A stretch of DNA of 64,000 nucleotides from Verrucomicrobiaceae bacterium UBA2429. Its GTDB lineage: Bacteria; Verrucomicrobiota; Verrucomicrobiia; Verrucomicrobiales; Verrucomicrobiaceae. The stretch spans positions 7,161 through 71,160 of the forward strand of contig DDQZ01000069.1 in the NCBI GenBank assembly GCA_002343505.1. The letters run 5' to 3'. Below are positions 34,729 to 43,578 of this stretch, one piece after another (positions within the stretch are counted from its first letter, which is position 1; the number at the start of each line of letters is the position of its first letter). The notes beneath the pieces are model-generated. The model was not told the DNA's origin, did not search any database, and saw only the letters and a program-made list of their open reading frames with translations. The position numbers and the translations under genes are program-made.

Positions 34729-35103
34729 TCAATGCTTCCAATCCAGCGCCCCTTTGCGCCAGGCATAGACAAAGGCCACGCCAAGGATGCCGATGAAACC
34801 CAGCGCCGCCCAGGCGATGCCAAGACCGAAGACCGCGATCTGGTCGCGGAAAATCACCGCCCAGGGATACAGGAAAACGACCTCGATGTCGAAGAGCACA
34901 AAGAGCATCGCCACGATGTAAAACTTCACACTGAAGCGCGGCTGCGCGCCGCCCAGCGGCAGCATCCCGCACTCGTAGGCGCTGTCCTTCACCGCATTGC
35001 GCCTGGCGGCCTTCCCCGCCAGCACCGAGGCCGCCAGCGTGCCTCCGGCGAAACCGGCGGCGATGAGGATTTGCAGAAGAACGGGGAGATAGTTTTCGAG
35101 CAT
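34729..35103 (-). CDS. nuoA: NADH-quinone oxidoreductase subunit A
   Basis: 124 residues, three transmembrane helices, with the NuoA signatures 'YECGMLPLGGAQPRFSVKFY' and 'AMLFVLFDIEVVFLYPWAV' (conserved membrane Asp-Glu). Subunit A sits at the junction of the membrane and peripheral arms of complex I. No nuoB-nuoN genes are nearby, so it is either an orphan second copy or one piece of a split nuo locus. Confidence 0.93.
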   Translation of the reverse strand: MLENYLPVLLQILIAAGFAGGTLAASVLAGKAARRNAVKDSAYECGMLPLGGAQPRFSVKFYIVAMLFVLFDIEVVFLYPWAVIFRDQIAVFGLGIAWAALGFIGILGVAFVYAWRKGALDWKH

Positions 35104-35200
35104 GGGCGCGGGATGCTAAACGCTCAACGCCCCGCGTCAAGACGCCGAAACAAACGCCTCCCGTGGTTGCAGCCCGCGGCGCTTGGGTCAATGTCAAACG

Positions 35201-37183
35201 ATGGGGAAATCCGCATCCAAAGCTCTCGACACACTGCAACTGGCCGGGCACTGGCTGGTGTACGCGCTGTTCCGGTGCTTCGAGGGAGTGCTGCGGCTGC
35301 TGCCGATGGAATGGGTGTGGCATCTGGGGCGCTGCATCGGGCTGGCGGGCTATTTCCTGCTGGGCAAATACCGCCTGCTGGCCTTGCGCAACCTGCGCCT
35401 GGCCTTCGGCGCCGAGCATGACGAGGCCTGGCGGCGGCGGGTGGCGCGCGCGCACTTCGGCTCCCTGGTGGCGAACATCCTTTGCGGCTTCAAGCTGCCC
35501 ACTCTCGAAGGCGCGGAGGTGATGCGGCGGGTGAAAATCGAGGGCATGGAACCCGCGCGCGAAGCCGCCGAGGCCGGGCGCCCGGTGGTCTATCTGCTCT
35601 GCCACATGAGCTGCTGGGAGCTGCTGACCCAGCTCCCGCGCGTCTTCGAATACAACAAGAATCCCGCCACCATCTACCAGCCTCTGCGCAATCCCTTTCT
35701 CGACGCGCTGGTCACGCGCCGCCGGCGCAAGCTGGGCTATGTGCTTTTTGACCGGCAGGCGGGCTTCAACGGGCCGATCAAACACCTGCGCGCGTCCGGC
35801 TGCCTGGGCGTCCTGGTGGACCAGCACGCGGGCAACCAGGGCCTGTGGTGCCCCTTTTTCAACAGGCTGGCCTCCACCACGCCCGTGGCGGCGCTCATGG
35901 CGCAGCGCTGCCGCGGACTGATGATGCCGGTGGGCATCCATGACGACGGCCCGGGACACTGGCGCATCACGGGACTGCCGCCGGTGGACACGACCACGGC
36001 CGGCCTCTCCATCGAGGGCCTGACCTGCTGGATGAACGCGGCGGTGGAGAAACTGGTGCGCCGCCAGCCGCACAACTGGTTCTGGGTCCACAACCGCTGG
36101 AAGACACCGAAACCGCGCTTCTTGTTAAGCCGGGAAAAACGCGGCGTGGCTCTGCCCGAGGACTTGACCGCCGAGCGGCTGCAAAAATTCGAGATGCTGC
36201 TCCGCTCCCCAAACTGGCTCGGCGACGCCTGCATGGCCCTGCCCGCCGCCCACGCGCTGAAGCAAGGCCGCCCGGACCTGCGGCTCACCGTTTTCGGCCC
36301 GGAAAAACTGCGCGGCCTGTGGGAGGCGCAGCCCTGGGTGGACGCCTACATCGGCAAGCAGGGCGGTGAGGGGCCGCTCTCCGTGGCGCGGAAGCTGCGC
36401 GCGTCAGGCGTGTGTTTTGACGCGGCGCTGCTGCTGACGAACTCGACCCGCAGCACGCTGGAGTTCCGGCTGGCGGGCATACCCAGACTGGCAGGCTTCA
36501 GAGGATCGCTGCGCGCTCTGTTTCTGAACCAGATCATCAAGGAGCCGAAGATCTCCGGTCCGCCCTGGCATCATGCGCGGCGCTACCTCCACCTCGCCGG
36601 ACGCTGCGGCGCGAGCACGGAGGGCTGGGAGAAAGACCTTCCCATGAACCAGGCGCCGCCCGGAGTGAACCGCGTGGGCGTCTGCGCCGGCGCTGAGTAT
36701 GGACCCGCCAAGCGCTGGCCGCTGGAGAACTTCGCGGCAGTCATTGCCAGCCTCGGGGCCCGGATGCCGGAGCTTGAATGGGTCTTCTTCGGAGCGCCGG
36801 GCGAGGCGGCCATGGGGGAGGACCTGTCAAAAAAAGCGGCACGCGCGCGGCATTCGAACCTCGTCGGCAAGACCAGCCTCGCAGGACTCATCACCGAACT
36901 CAAAACCTGCCGCCTGCTGCTGACCAATGACACCGGCACCATGCACCTGGCAGCCGCCCTCGGCGTGCCCACGGTGAGCATTTTCGGCAGCACCGAGCCG
37001 GTGCTCACCGGTCCGCTCGGCGCGGGCCACACCATCATCCGTCATCATGTGCCGTGCAGCCCCTGCTTCAAACGCGAGTGTCCCTTCGGTCACTATGAAT
37101 GCATGACCGGAGTCACGCCCGACCGCGTGTCGGCGGCTGTCGAAGCCGCGCTTCACGCCGCGCCCTCTCCAGCGAAAGCCTGA
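35201..37183 (+). CDS. Fused lipid A acyltransferase (LpxL-type) and heptosyltransferase (WaaF-type)
   Basis: 660 residues. Residues 1-300 are a lysophospholipid/lauroyl acyltransferase: N-terminal membrane anchor, the HX4E catalytic motif at H135-E140 ('CHMSCWE') and 'GVLVDQHAGNQG' (~203-214). Residues ~332-650 are a GT9 heptosyltransferase: 'LLRSPNWLGDACMALPAA' (start), 'LLLTNDTGTMHLAAALGVPT' and 'GSTEPVLTGPL'. It would both acylate lipid A and add a core heptose on the cytoplasmic face. The start is the ATG at 35201; a TTG at 35183 is less likely. In most bacteria these are two genes. Confidence 0.9.
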   Translation: MGKSASKALDTLQLAGHWLVYALFRCFEGVLRLLPMEWVWHLGRCIGLAGYFLLGKYRLLALRNLRLAFGAEHDEAWRRRVARAHFGSLVANILCGFKLPTLEGAEVMRRVKIEGMEPAREAAEAGRPVVYLLCHMSCWELLTQLPRVFEYNKNPATIYQPLRNPFLDALVTRRRRKLGYVLFDRQAGFNGPIKHLRASGCLGVLVDQHAGNQGLWCPFFNRLASTTPVAALMAQRCRGLMMPVGIHDDGPGHWRITGLPPVDTTTAGLSIEGLTCWMNAAVEKLVRRQPHNWFWVHNRWKTPKPRFLLSREKRGVALPEDLTAERLQKFEMLLRSPNWLGDACMALPAAHALKQGRPDLRLTVFGPEKLRGLWEAQPWVDAYIGKQGGEGPLSVARKLRASGVCFDAALLLTNSTRSTLEFRLAGIPRLAGFRGSLRALFLNQIIKEPKISGPPWHHARRYLHLAGRCGASTEGWEKDLPMNQAPPGVNRVGVCAGAEYGPAKRWPLENFAAVIASLGARMPELEWVFFGAPGEAAMGEDLSKKAARARHSNLVGKTSLAGLITELKTCRLLLTNDTGTMHLAAALGVPTVSIFGSTEPVLTGPLGAGHTIIRHHVPCSPCFKRECPFGHYECMTGVTPDRVSAAVEAALHAAPSPAKA

Positions 37184-37188
37184 CCGCC

Positions 37189-38115
37189 TCAGGCCAGCAC
37201 CTTCTCCATGCGTTTTTTCAACGCGGCCGCCTTTTTCCCCTCATCCAGACTTTCCAGCAGAGCCAGATAATCCAGCGCCACGGCCTCGTAGGCGGCAGGG
37301 TCATCCTTCGCGTGCTTTTCGAGGATGAGCAGCCCTTGCTCGAAGTGCCCCAGGGCGGCGGGGTCATCCTGCAGCTCATGGCAGGCCGTGGCGAGGTTGC
37401 TGTGGGACTGCGCCACATCAGGGTGGTCGGGGCCGAGCAGGCGTGCGCGGATTTCCAGTGCCTCGGTGAACATCTCCCGCGCCTGGCCGGCAAAACCCGC
37501 CGTGTAGTAAAGACTGCCCAGATTGTTATAAATGGAGCCCACGTCCTCGGAGTCGCGCCCGCGTCTTGCCTCCAGGAGCTCCAGCGCCTTCAAATAATGC
37601 TGCTCGGCCAGCGCGAACCTCCCCAGCCCCTTGTAAATCATGGCCAGATTGTTGCGGAGCTGCGCGGACGCCTCGAACTCCGGCGGATCCAGGGCCTCAT
37701 AATCCTCGATGGCTTGCTCATAAAGCGGAGCCGCGTCCGCCTCGCGCTGGCTGAAGTCCAGCAGCGTGGCCAGTTGCGTGCGAGCGCCGGCGACACTCGC
37801 GCGCGGCACTTCCGCGCAGGTGGAGGCGATCTCCAAAGCCTCGCCATAGCTGGCCTCCGCCCCCGCCGCGTCACCCAGCTCGCGCTGGATGTCCGCCAGC
37901 AGGGACAGGCCTGAAAAGAGACCGGGCTGCGCGCCCGGATCCTCCGCAGCCGCCTCGCGCGCGCCGGCCAGGGCCGTTTGAGCCGCGCCCAGAGCCTCCT
38001 CCAGCCTGCCCTGGGCTAGAAGGTCGGCGGCATGGTTGTCCAGAAGATGGGAAAAGCTCGAAAGGCTCGCGGTCACGGAGTCAAGGGGGTGGTTGACGTG
38101 GGAACGCGGTACCAT
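37189..38115 (-). CDS. TPR-repeat protein
   Basis: 308 residues of tetratricopeptide repeats of the kinesin-light-chain type ('NNLAMIYKGLGRFALAEQHY', 'NLGSLYYTAGFAGQAREMF', 'SNLATACHELQDDPAALGHF'). No signal peptide, so cytoplasmic. A scaffold role is likely; the partner is unknown. It converges with the acyltransferase fusion, separated by only 5 bp. Confidence 0.85.
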   Translation of the reverse strand: MVPRSHVNHPLDSVTASLSSFSHLLDNHAADLLAQGRLEEALGAAQTALAGAREAAAEDPGAQPGLFSGLSLLADIQRELGDAAGAEASYGEALEIASTCAEVPRASVAGARTQLATLLDFSQREADAAPLYEQAIEDYEALDPPEFEASAQLRNNLAMIYKGLGRFALAEQHYLKALELLEARRGRDSEDVGSIYNNLGSLYYTAGFAGQAREMFTEALEIRARLLGPDHPDVAQSHSNLATACHELQDDPAALGHFEQGLLILEKHAKDDPAAYEAVALDYLALLESLDEGKKAAALKKRMEKVLA

Positions 38116-38165
38116 CGCGGCATCCCGCTCCTTTCAGCAAGCGAAAACTCAGCGGGCCTCTTCTC

Positions 38166-39563
38166 TCACTGCAGCAGAGTGGCGAGCGCCGCCAGGGTGG
38201 TCTTGATCTCCGTGAGCCTGACCATGCGGTCCTGCGGCACGCCGATTTTCTCCACCATGCCCACTGCGGCGTTCATGCCCTGGAGCTTGGAATGCACCAG
38301 TCGCACATCCGCCGGAGCCAGGCCGAGATCGAGCAGCTTCTGCGAGCTGGAGGCAGCCGCCGCCCCGCCGCCTGACGCGGTTTCAGTGGCGTAGGCGCTC
38401 AGCTTCGCGGGGTTGAACCGGCGCTGCACATCCTGAAAATCGAAGTCCAACTGGCTGAGGATGGCGTCCAGTGACCGGGCCTTGGCGGTGGCGATATGCA
38501 GTTCCAGCTCTTTGCGCCCGGGATGGTCGGGGTAAGCGCTCTCAAACACCACGAAATCCTGCCAGGCGCGCGTGAAATCCACCGCCGCGTGCTGCTTGAT
38601 CAGCCGGTGGCTTTCCTCGCCCTCGATCATCTTTTTGCGCACGCCGAGCGGGTCCAGCGCCGTCCTGGAGCGCACCATTTTGAGCAGCTCCTCGTCGTGG
38701 TTGAGCTGCCCTACGCGGTCAAGGAACTGGCCGGTTTTCGCCCAAGCCTCCCAGTACTTTTTGCCGGCCACGAGGTCTTTGATCTCCTCCTGGAGCAGGG
38801 CCATGACTTTCGCGGCCTTGTCACCCACTTCGCGCAGACGCACGACATCCTGCTGCTTTCTGGCGATGTCGAGGTCATTGCCGGCGGTGCGGATGTAGGT
38901 GTTGGCGATGGCGAAGGCGGCCTCGATCTCATCCGCTGCGATTAACATGTCGAGCAGTTCCAAAGTCTGCGGCTTCATTCCAGATTTGGCTTTCTCCTCC
39001 AGCCTGGCCATCTTCTTTTTGTTTTCCTCGACCGGCCTCTTCAGCGCGTCCATGCCGGACTTTGCGTCCTCCATGAGACGGGCGCAGCGCAGGCATTCGA
39101 GATGATTGGTGGACCCCTGCTGCACGGGCCGGGTGCGGTTGCTGGTCAGCAGGTTGATGCGCGCGTCGGCATCCCGGTAAATGGTCGCCAGTTCCTGGTA
39201 GCGCTCCGTGATGGAGGCGCGCTCCTCCTCGAGCTTCTTCTTTTCCTCATTGTCCGCGCGGCTGACGAACATGCTGCCGCTGTCAGCGCCGCCTGCCAGG
39301 CCTAGCATGACCTTGACCCCGAGCAACTGGTAGGCGGAGGTCTTGAGGTCGCTGCTCATGAACGCCTTGCCCAGTTCGACGGCCTTCTCCATGTCGTTGC
39401 GATGAAACGCCTCGACCACCATCCTCCAGGCCGCGTTTGCCCGCTCGTCGGAAAGCTTTGATGCCTCGACGCGCGGCATCAGCAAATCCTCCAAGGCATC
39501 AGCCCCGGCGGATGGAAGCGTCGAGACAAGGAGGAAAACAGGCATCCATGAGCTGGCTTTCAT
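38166..39563 (-). CDS. Exported coiled-coil protein of unknown function
   Basis: 465 residues. A signal peptide (MKASSWMPVFLLVSTLPSAG) follows the ATG at 39563; upstream in-frame starts lack one. The mature protein is almost wholly charged helix with coiled-coil stretches (~100-200, ~240-300) and one CXXC ('CLRCARL'). I do not recognise a family. It lies 50 bp upstream of the TPR gene on the same strand, so the two are probably cotranscribed. Confidence 0.7.
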   Translation of the reverse strand: MKASSWMPVFLLVSTLPSAGADALEDLLMPRVEASKLSDERANAAWRMVVEAFHRNDMEKAVELGKAFMSSDLKTSAYQLLGVKVMLGLAGGADSGSMFVSRADNEEKKKLEEERASITERYQELATIYRDADARINLLTSNRTRPVQQGSTNHLECLRCARLMEDAKSGMDALKRPVEENKKKMARLEEKAKSGMKPQTLELLDMLIAADEIEAAFAIANTYIRTAGNDLDIARKQQDVVRLREVGDKAAKVMALLQEEIKDLVAGKKYWEAWAKTGQFLDRVGQLNHDEELLKMVRSRTALDPLGVRKKMIEGEESHRLIKQHAAVDFTRAWQDFVVFESAYPDHPGRKELELHIATAKARSLDAILSQLDFDFQDVQRRFNPAKLSAYATETASGGGAAAASSSQKLLDLGLAPADVRLVHSKLQGMNAAVGMVEKIGVPQDRMVRLTEIKTTLAALATLLQ

Positions 39564-39730
39564 AGGGATGAGTGGCATTCGGCCGAGATCATGCGGTGAA
39601 ACGCCGCCGGCTGGCAAACGCAAAATGCGCCTGGCGCAAAAAAAATCCCACGCTACCGGAGGTTGCCTCCCGATGCCAATTCCCGGGTGAGAACTGCCCT
39701 TCATCTCCGTTTCCAGGCACTCCAAAAGCC

Positions 39731-41194
39731 ATGAAGACACTCATCACCGCCACGCTCCTCGCGCTCGCCTGCTCCCTCCCTGCAGCCGGCAAGCCGAACT
39801 TCATCCTCATCAACATTGACGACCAGGGCTACGCGGACATCGGCCCCTACGGCTCCGACAATGCCACGCCGAATCTCGACCGCATGGCGCGCGAGGGCAT
39901 GAAACTCACCAGCCATTACGCCGCGCCTGTCTGCTCGCCCTCGCGCGCCATGATGATGACCGGCTGCTACCCGAAGCGCGTCCTGCCCACGCCGCATGTG
40001 CTCTTTCCAGCCGGGGCCATCGGTTTGAATCCCGATGAAACCACCCTCGCCGAGGTGCTCAAATCCCGGGGCTATGCCACAGCCTGCATCGGCAAATGGC
40101 ACCTTGGAGACCAGCCTGAGTTCCTGCCCACAGCGCAGGGCTTCGACACTTATTACGGCATCCCTTACTCCAATGACATGGGCACCGCCGCCGAAGGCTC
40201 CAAAAGCAACCCCGGCCAGCCCATGCCCGATGCAAAGGCCGCCGCCAAGAAGAAGGCCCAGCCCGCCAGCGATGAAGCCGGCATCCGCGGTAATGCCCAG
40301 CCCCCCCTGCCGCTCGTGGAGAACCTCGACGCCATAGAGCGAATCAAGCAGGACGGGCAGCATAGCATCACCCGCCGGTACACGGAGAAGGCGCTCGACT
40401 TCATCCGCCAAAGCAAGGACGGGCCGTTTTTTCTCTACCTGCCGCACACCGCCGTCCACTTCCCCCTTTATCCTGACAAGCAGCACATGGGCAAGTCCCC
40501 CAACGGCCTTGTTGGTGACTGGGCGCAGGAACTCGACTCCAGCACCGGTCAAATCCTCGACTTGCTTCGCGAGCTTGGACTCGCTGAGAACACGCTCGTC
40601 ATCTACACCAGCGACAACGGCGGCGCTCTCAATCACGGCTCCAAAAACACACCTCTGCGCGGCGGCAAGGGCCAGACCTATGAAGGCGGCATCCGCGTGG
40701 CCACGCTCGCCTGGTGGCCGGGAAAAATTCACGCCGGCAGTTCCACCGACGCCATCACCGCGCACTTCGATTTCCTTCCCACTTTCGCCGCGCTCGCGGG
40801 CGCGTCATTGCCGGAGCGCAAACTCGACGGCAAAGACATCTCGCCCCTCCTGCTTGGAAAACTCGGCGCCAAAAGCCGCGACACTTTTTATTACTACCGC
40901 GGGCACAAGCTGGAGGCCGTCCGCTTCGGAATGTGGAAGCTGCATCTCGACAAAGGCGAGCTTTACAGCCTGCGCGAGGACATCGGCGAATCGAATGACA
41001 TCGCCGCCAGCCACCCCGATCAGGTGGCCCGGCTGCGCGAACTCGCTCAAAAGATGGCTGCCGACCTCGGCCTCGACGGCCCCGATGCGCCCGGTGTGCG
41101 CCCGCTCGGCCGCGTGGCGGATCCCCTGCCCTTCATCGCGCATGACGGAAAGGTTCGCCCTGGCGCGGACGGCAAGTACAAGCACCTTGATTAA
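39731..41194 (+). CDS. Arylsulfatase (formylglycine-dependent sulfatase)
   Basis: 487 residues with a signal peptide (MKTLITATLLALACSLPAAG). It has the metal-binding start 'NFILINIDDQGYADIG', the active-site 'CSPSRAMMMTG' in which cysteine is converted to formylglycine, 'GKWHLGD', and 'YTSDNGGALNHGS'. It hydrolyses sulfate esters in the periplasm or outside; the substrate is probably a sulfated polysaccharide or glycosaminoglycan-like ester, as is common in Verrucomicrobiota. No sulfatase-maturing enzyme is in the window. Confidence 0.93.
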   Translation: MKTLITATLLALACSLPAAGKPNFILINIDDQGYADIGPYGSDNATPNLDRMAREGMKLTSHYAAPVCSPSRAMMMTGCYPKRVLPTPHVLFPAGAIGLNPDETTLAEVLKSRGYATACIGKWHLGDQPEFLPTAQGFDTYYGIPYSNDMGTAAEGSKSNPGQPMPDAKAAAKKKAQPASDEAGIRGNAQPPLPLVENLDAIERIKQDGQHSITRRYTEKALDFIRQSKDGPFFLYLPHTAVHFPLYPDKQHMGKSPNGLVGDWAQELDSSTGQILDLLRELGLAENTLVIYTSDNGGALNHGSKNTPLRGGKGQTYEGGIRVATLAWWPGKIHAGSSTDAITAHFDFLPTFAALAGASLPERKLDGKDISPLLLGKLGAKSRDTFYYYRGHKLEAVRFGMWKLHLDKGELYSLREDIGESNDIAASHPDQVARLRELAQKMAADLGLDGPDAPGVRPLGRVADPLPFIAHDGKVRPGADGKYKHLD

Positions 41195-41252
41195 GTCACA
41201 GAGCTGAGGCTGGCGAATGCGGCGTTTTCAAGGATTGTCGCGCAAGACCCTC

Positions 41253-41849
41253 ATGAATGACCTCCCTCCAAATCCCATCCAGCAGGACATGGCAAAGCTC
41301 AAATCGCTTCTCCATGACTCGCTCTCGCCGCATTTGCTGCCGGGACAGAAAGACATGCGCATTTTGAACCTGGCCTGTGGACGCTGCGATGAAGCGGAGA
41401 CGCTCATCCAGGTCGGTAATGACCTCACGAAAGGCGGCGCAGTGGAGATGGTGGGCGCGGACATCCGCATCCGCGAGATCCGCCAGGCGCGGGAGACGCA
41501 CGGGCATCTGCCGGCGGAGTTTTTGATCGAAGACGCCACCAAGATCGGCCAGCACAAGGAGCTGGGTGACGACTTCAACATGGTCTTCCTGCGCCATCAG
41601 AATTTCTGGCACGGGCAGGAGCTGTGGAAGAAGATTTTTGATCAAGGCATCGCCAAGCTTCGGCCTGACGGAATGCTCGTCATCACCAGTTACTTCGACG
41701 TGGAGCACCGGCTGGCGCTGCGCGCGCTGGAGGCGCTGGGCATGGAGGTCGTCAGCAACAAGCGCAACAAGTCCAGCCGCGCATTGAAGGACGCGCCAGG
41801 CAAGTCCGTGGACCGCTGGGTGGCCGTGCTGCGCCGGCGGCGGGCGTGA
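41253..41849 (+). CDS. SAM-dependent methyltransferase-like protein
   Basis: 198 residues. Class I Rossmann pattern: motif I 'RILNLACGRCDEAETLIQ', acidic loop 'VGADIRIREI', 'EFLIEDATKIG', and 'LRPDGMLVITSYFDVEH' (motif VI-like). It probably binds SAM; the target is unknown. The ATG at 41253 was chosen; an in-frame start at 41217 adds only basic residues. The next gene follows by 53 bp. Confidence 0.75.
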   Translation: MNDLPPNPIQQDMAKLKSLLHDSLSPHLLPGQKDMRILNLACGRCDEAETLIQVGNDLTKGGAVEMVGADIRIREIRQARETHGHLPAEFLIEDATKIGQHKELGDDFNMVFLRHQNFWHGQELWKKIFDQGIAKLRPDGMLVITSYFDVEHRLALRALEALGMEVVSNKRNKSSRALKDAPGKSVDRWVAVLRRRRA

Positions 41850-41902
41850 CATTTCCGGCAGGATTGAAGAAAAAGCCGCCACCAGAGTCAGAGCCTGCCG
41901 CC

Positions 41903-42787
41903 ATGAAAACACGTCGTCGTTTTTTGCTCGCCTGCGGATTGTGCGCCCCCTGGATGCGGGCGCGGACTTTGTGGAGCCAGAGTGTCATGAAGGCGGCCAC
42001 ACCTCCGGGTTGGGCCGGTCTGGTGAGCCGTGCCGCGCCTGGCGGTTTTGCGGCGCTGCCTCCCTGCCGCGTGGTTTATGATCTGAGCTGGAACAACCTC
42101 ATCTCCGCAGGGTCCGCAGAGGTGACCATGCGGCAGGCGGGTGCTTTTCAAGTGGCGAAGGCGCAAGCGGGCACCACGGGTTTTGCGCGGCGGCTCTGGC
42201 GCTATGATTGCGTCATGTCATCCGTGATCGAGCGCGGAACTTTGCGGGCGCGTTATCTGGAGCACTCCGAGACGGATGACCGGGAGACGATCTCTTACCA
42301 GGCCGCCTTTTCCTCCTCCCAGGTGACGACGGAAAGCGTCCTCACCCCGAAAAAAGGCGCGGAGAAAAAAAGCGCCGCCATCTGCCCCTACGGTCCTGTG
42401 GATGACCTGCAATCCGCCATTCTTTACGTCCGCAGCCACCCGCTGAAAGCGGGGGATGCGATCACGCGCGTGGTGCAGCCTTTTGACCGGCCTTATCTCG
42501 TGACCTTCTCTGTGGCTGGGCGTGAGAAACGCAAGGTGCGCGGCACCGCGCATGACACCATCAAGCTCGATGTGAAGATCCGGAAGATAGACCGCAAAAC
42601 GCTCGCGCTGGGCAGCTTCAAGAAAATGCGCAAAGCCACCATCTGGGTCAGCGACGATGCCTGGCGGCTGCCGGTCGAAGCCCACGCGGACATCTTCGTC
42701 GGCTTCATCTCCGCCGCGATAACCAAGCGCGAGGCACTCACCGGCACGGATGCCATCACCAGCCTGCCCAAAAGCATGACACGCTGA
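41903..42787 (+). CDS. Exported DUF3108-like protein
   Basis: 294 residues. The N-terminus 'MKTRRRFLLACGLCAPWMRA' is a signal peptide with a weak twin-arginine look. The mature part shows a DUF3108-type beta-barrel: 'VVYDLSWNNLISAGSAEVTM', 'VIERGTLRARYLEHSE', 'DLQSAILYVRSHPLKAGDAI' and a late 'DDAWRLPVEAHADIFVG'. The family is periplasmic and of unknown function, possibly lipid binding. Confidence 0.8.
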   Translation: MKTRRRFLLACGLCAPWMRARTLWSQSVMKAATPPGWAGLVSRAAPGGFAALPPCRVVYDLSWNNLISAGSAEVTMRQAGAFQVAKAQAGTTGFARRLWRYDCVMSSVIERGTLRARYLEHSETDDRETISYQAAFSSSQVTTESVLTPKKGAEKKSAAICPYGPVDDLQSAILYVRSHPLKAGDAITRVVQPFDRPYLVTFSVAGREKRKVRGTAHDTIKLDVKIRKIDRKTLALGSFKKMRKATIWVSDDAWRLPVEAHADIFVGFISAAITKREALTGTDAITSLPKSMTR

Positions 42788-42805
42788 GCCGTGTTCATGT
42801 CATGG

Positions 42806-42941
42806 GAAACCACGAATGGACACGAAATTTGGAGGCCTCATGCCCGGTGATCTGAAGCGCCGGGAGATCACTCTTTGGTGATGACGCCAATCCCTCTCTT
42901 TACCGCATGGATTCGTGTCGATTCGTGTCCATTCGTGGTTC
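42806..42941. repeat. Inverted-repeat element, 19-bp arms
   Basis: AACCACGAATGGACACGAA (42808-42826) and its exact complement (42922-42940) bracket ~95 bp. A partial tandem copy of the right arm (ATTCGTGTCGATTCGTGTCC) abuts it. It lies between converging genes and carries no ORF. Confidence 0.8.
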
Positions 42942-42976
42942 AACTGCATCGTCACGGCTGAGAGTCGTCTCTTCCC

Positions 42977-43056
42977 CTGTAGGCGCGCTTGCCAAAGCGC
43001 GGGAAAAGCTCCCGCATACACGCACAGCCCCCGCATTCTGGTGAATGCGCCTACAG
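42977..43056. repeat. Second palindromic element in the same spacer
   Basis: CTGTAGGCGC (42977-42986) pairs exactly with GCGCCTACAG (43047-43056). Inside are an internal GCGGGA-x-TCCCGC hairpin and GCGC-rich steps, giving a cruciform-like unit. It ends 5 bp from the stop of the gene at 43062. Confidence 0.7.
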
Positions 43057-43061
43057 AGCAG

Positions 43062-43562
43062 TCACTCCACCTCCACGGGCTTGCCCACGCACTCCTGATA
43101 AATCTCGTGCAACTGCCGTGTCTGCTCCGCGCCCATCCTGCGGCCAAAGCGCGCCAGTGCATAAAGCGTGAGTGCCAGCACGGCCATGAAGGCGAAGACC
43201 CACAGGCCCCACGGAGTCATGCTGAGCCTGTATTGGCAGGCCCCCAAGATGCCGGAGAAAAGACCCACGCTGCCCACCAGCAGCCAGGCATAGAGAAAGG
43301 AGGACCACATGTTCGCATTCGGCCCATAAACGCCCTCCACGCGCGTGCGCCCGCCCTCATGCGGCTCCAAGCTCAGGTTCAGCCGGGGCGACCAGTAGCG
43401 CCGCTCGTCCACAGGCACGCGCAGGCAGACAAAACCGGGAAAGTTTTTCACCTCGCACCGCCCCTCATGCGCCGCCGCCCGCGTGGTAATCCGCTCCCGC
43501 GCCGCCTCCACATCCAGGTCGAGGATCTGCGTGAAGTGCGGGCGGACGCCGAGGCTGCTCAT
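43062..43562 (-). CDS. Two-helix membrane protein, unknown function
   Basis: 166 residues. A soluble N-terminal ~90 residues ('CLRVPVDERRYWSPRLNLSL') is followed by two transmembrane helices (about 93-113 and 121-141). No family recognised. The ATG at 43562 lies 16 bp after the radical SAM stop; an upstream in-frame start would overlap that gene. It could be a third member of the SOS-linked operon, but this is unproven. Confidence 0.65.
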   Translation of the reverse strand: MSSLGVRPHFTQILDLDVEAARERITTRAAAHEGRCEVKNFPGFVCLRVPVDERRYWSPRLNLSLEPHEGGRTRVEGVYGPNANMWSSFLYAWLLVGSVGLFSGILGACQYRLSMTPWGLWVFAFMAVLALTLYALARFGRRMGAEQTRQLHEIYQECVGKPVEVE

Positions 43563-43578
43563 GGGAGGAGATACGCGG

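Noticed and set aside
34562..36091. Minus-strand open frame covering nuoA and the acyltransferase fusion start
   Set aside because: It contradicts two clear genes and has no recognisable domain.
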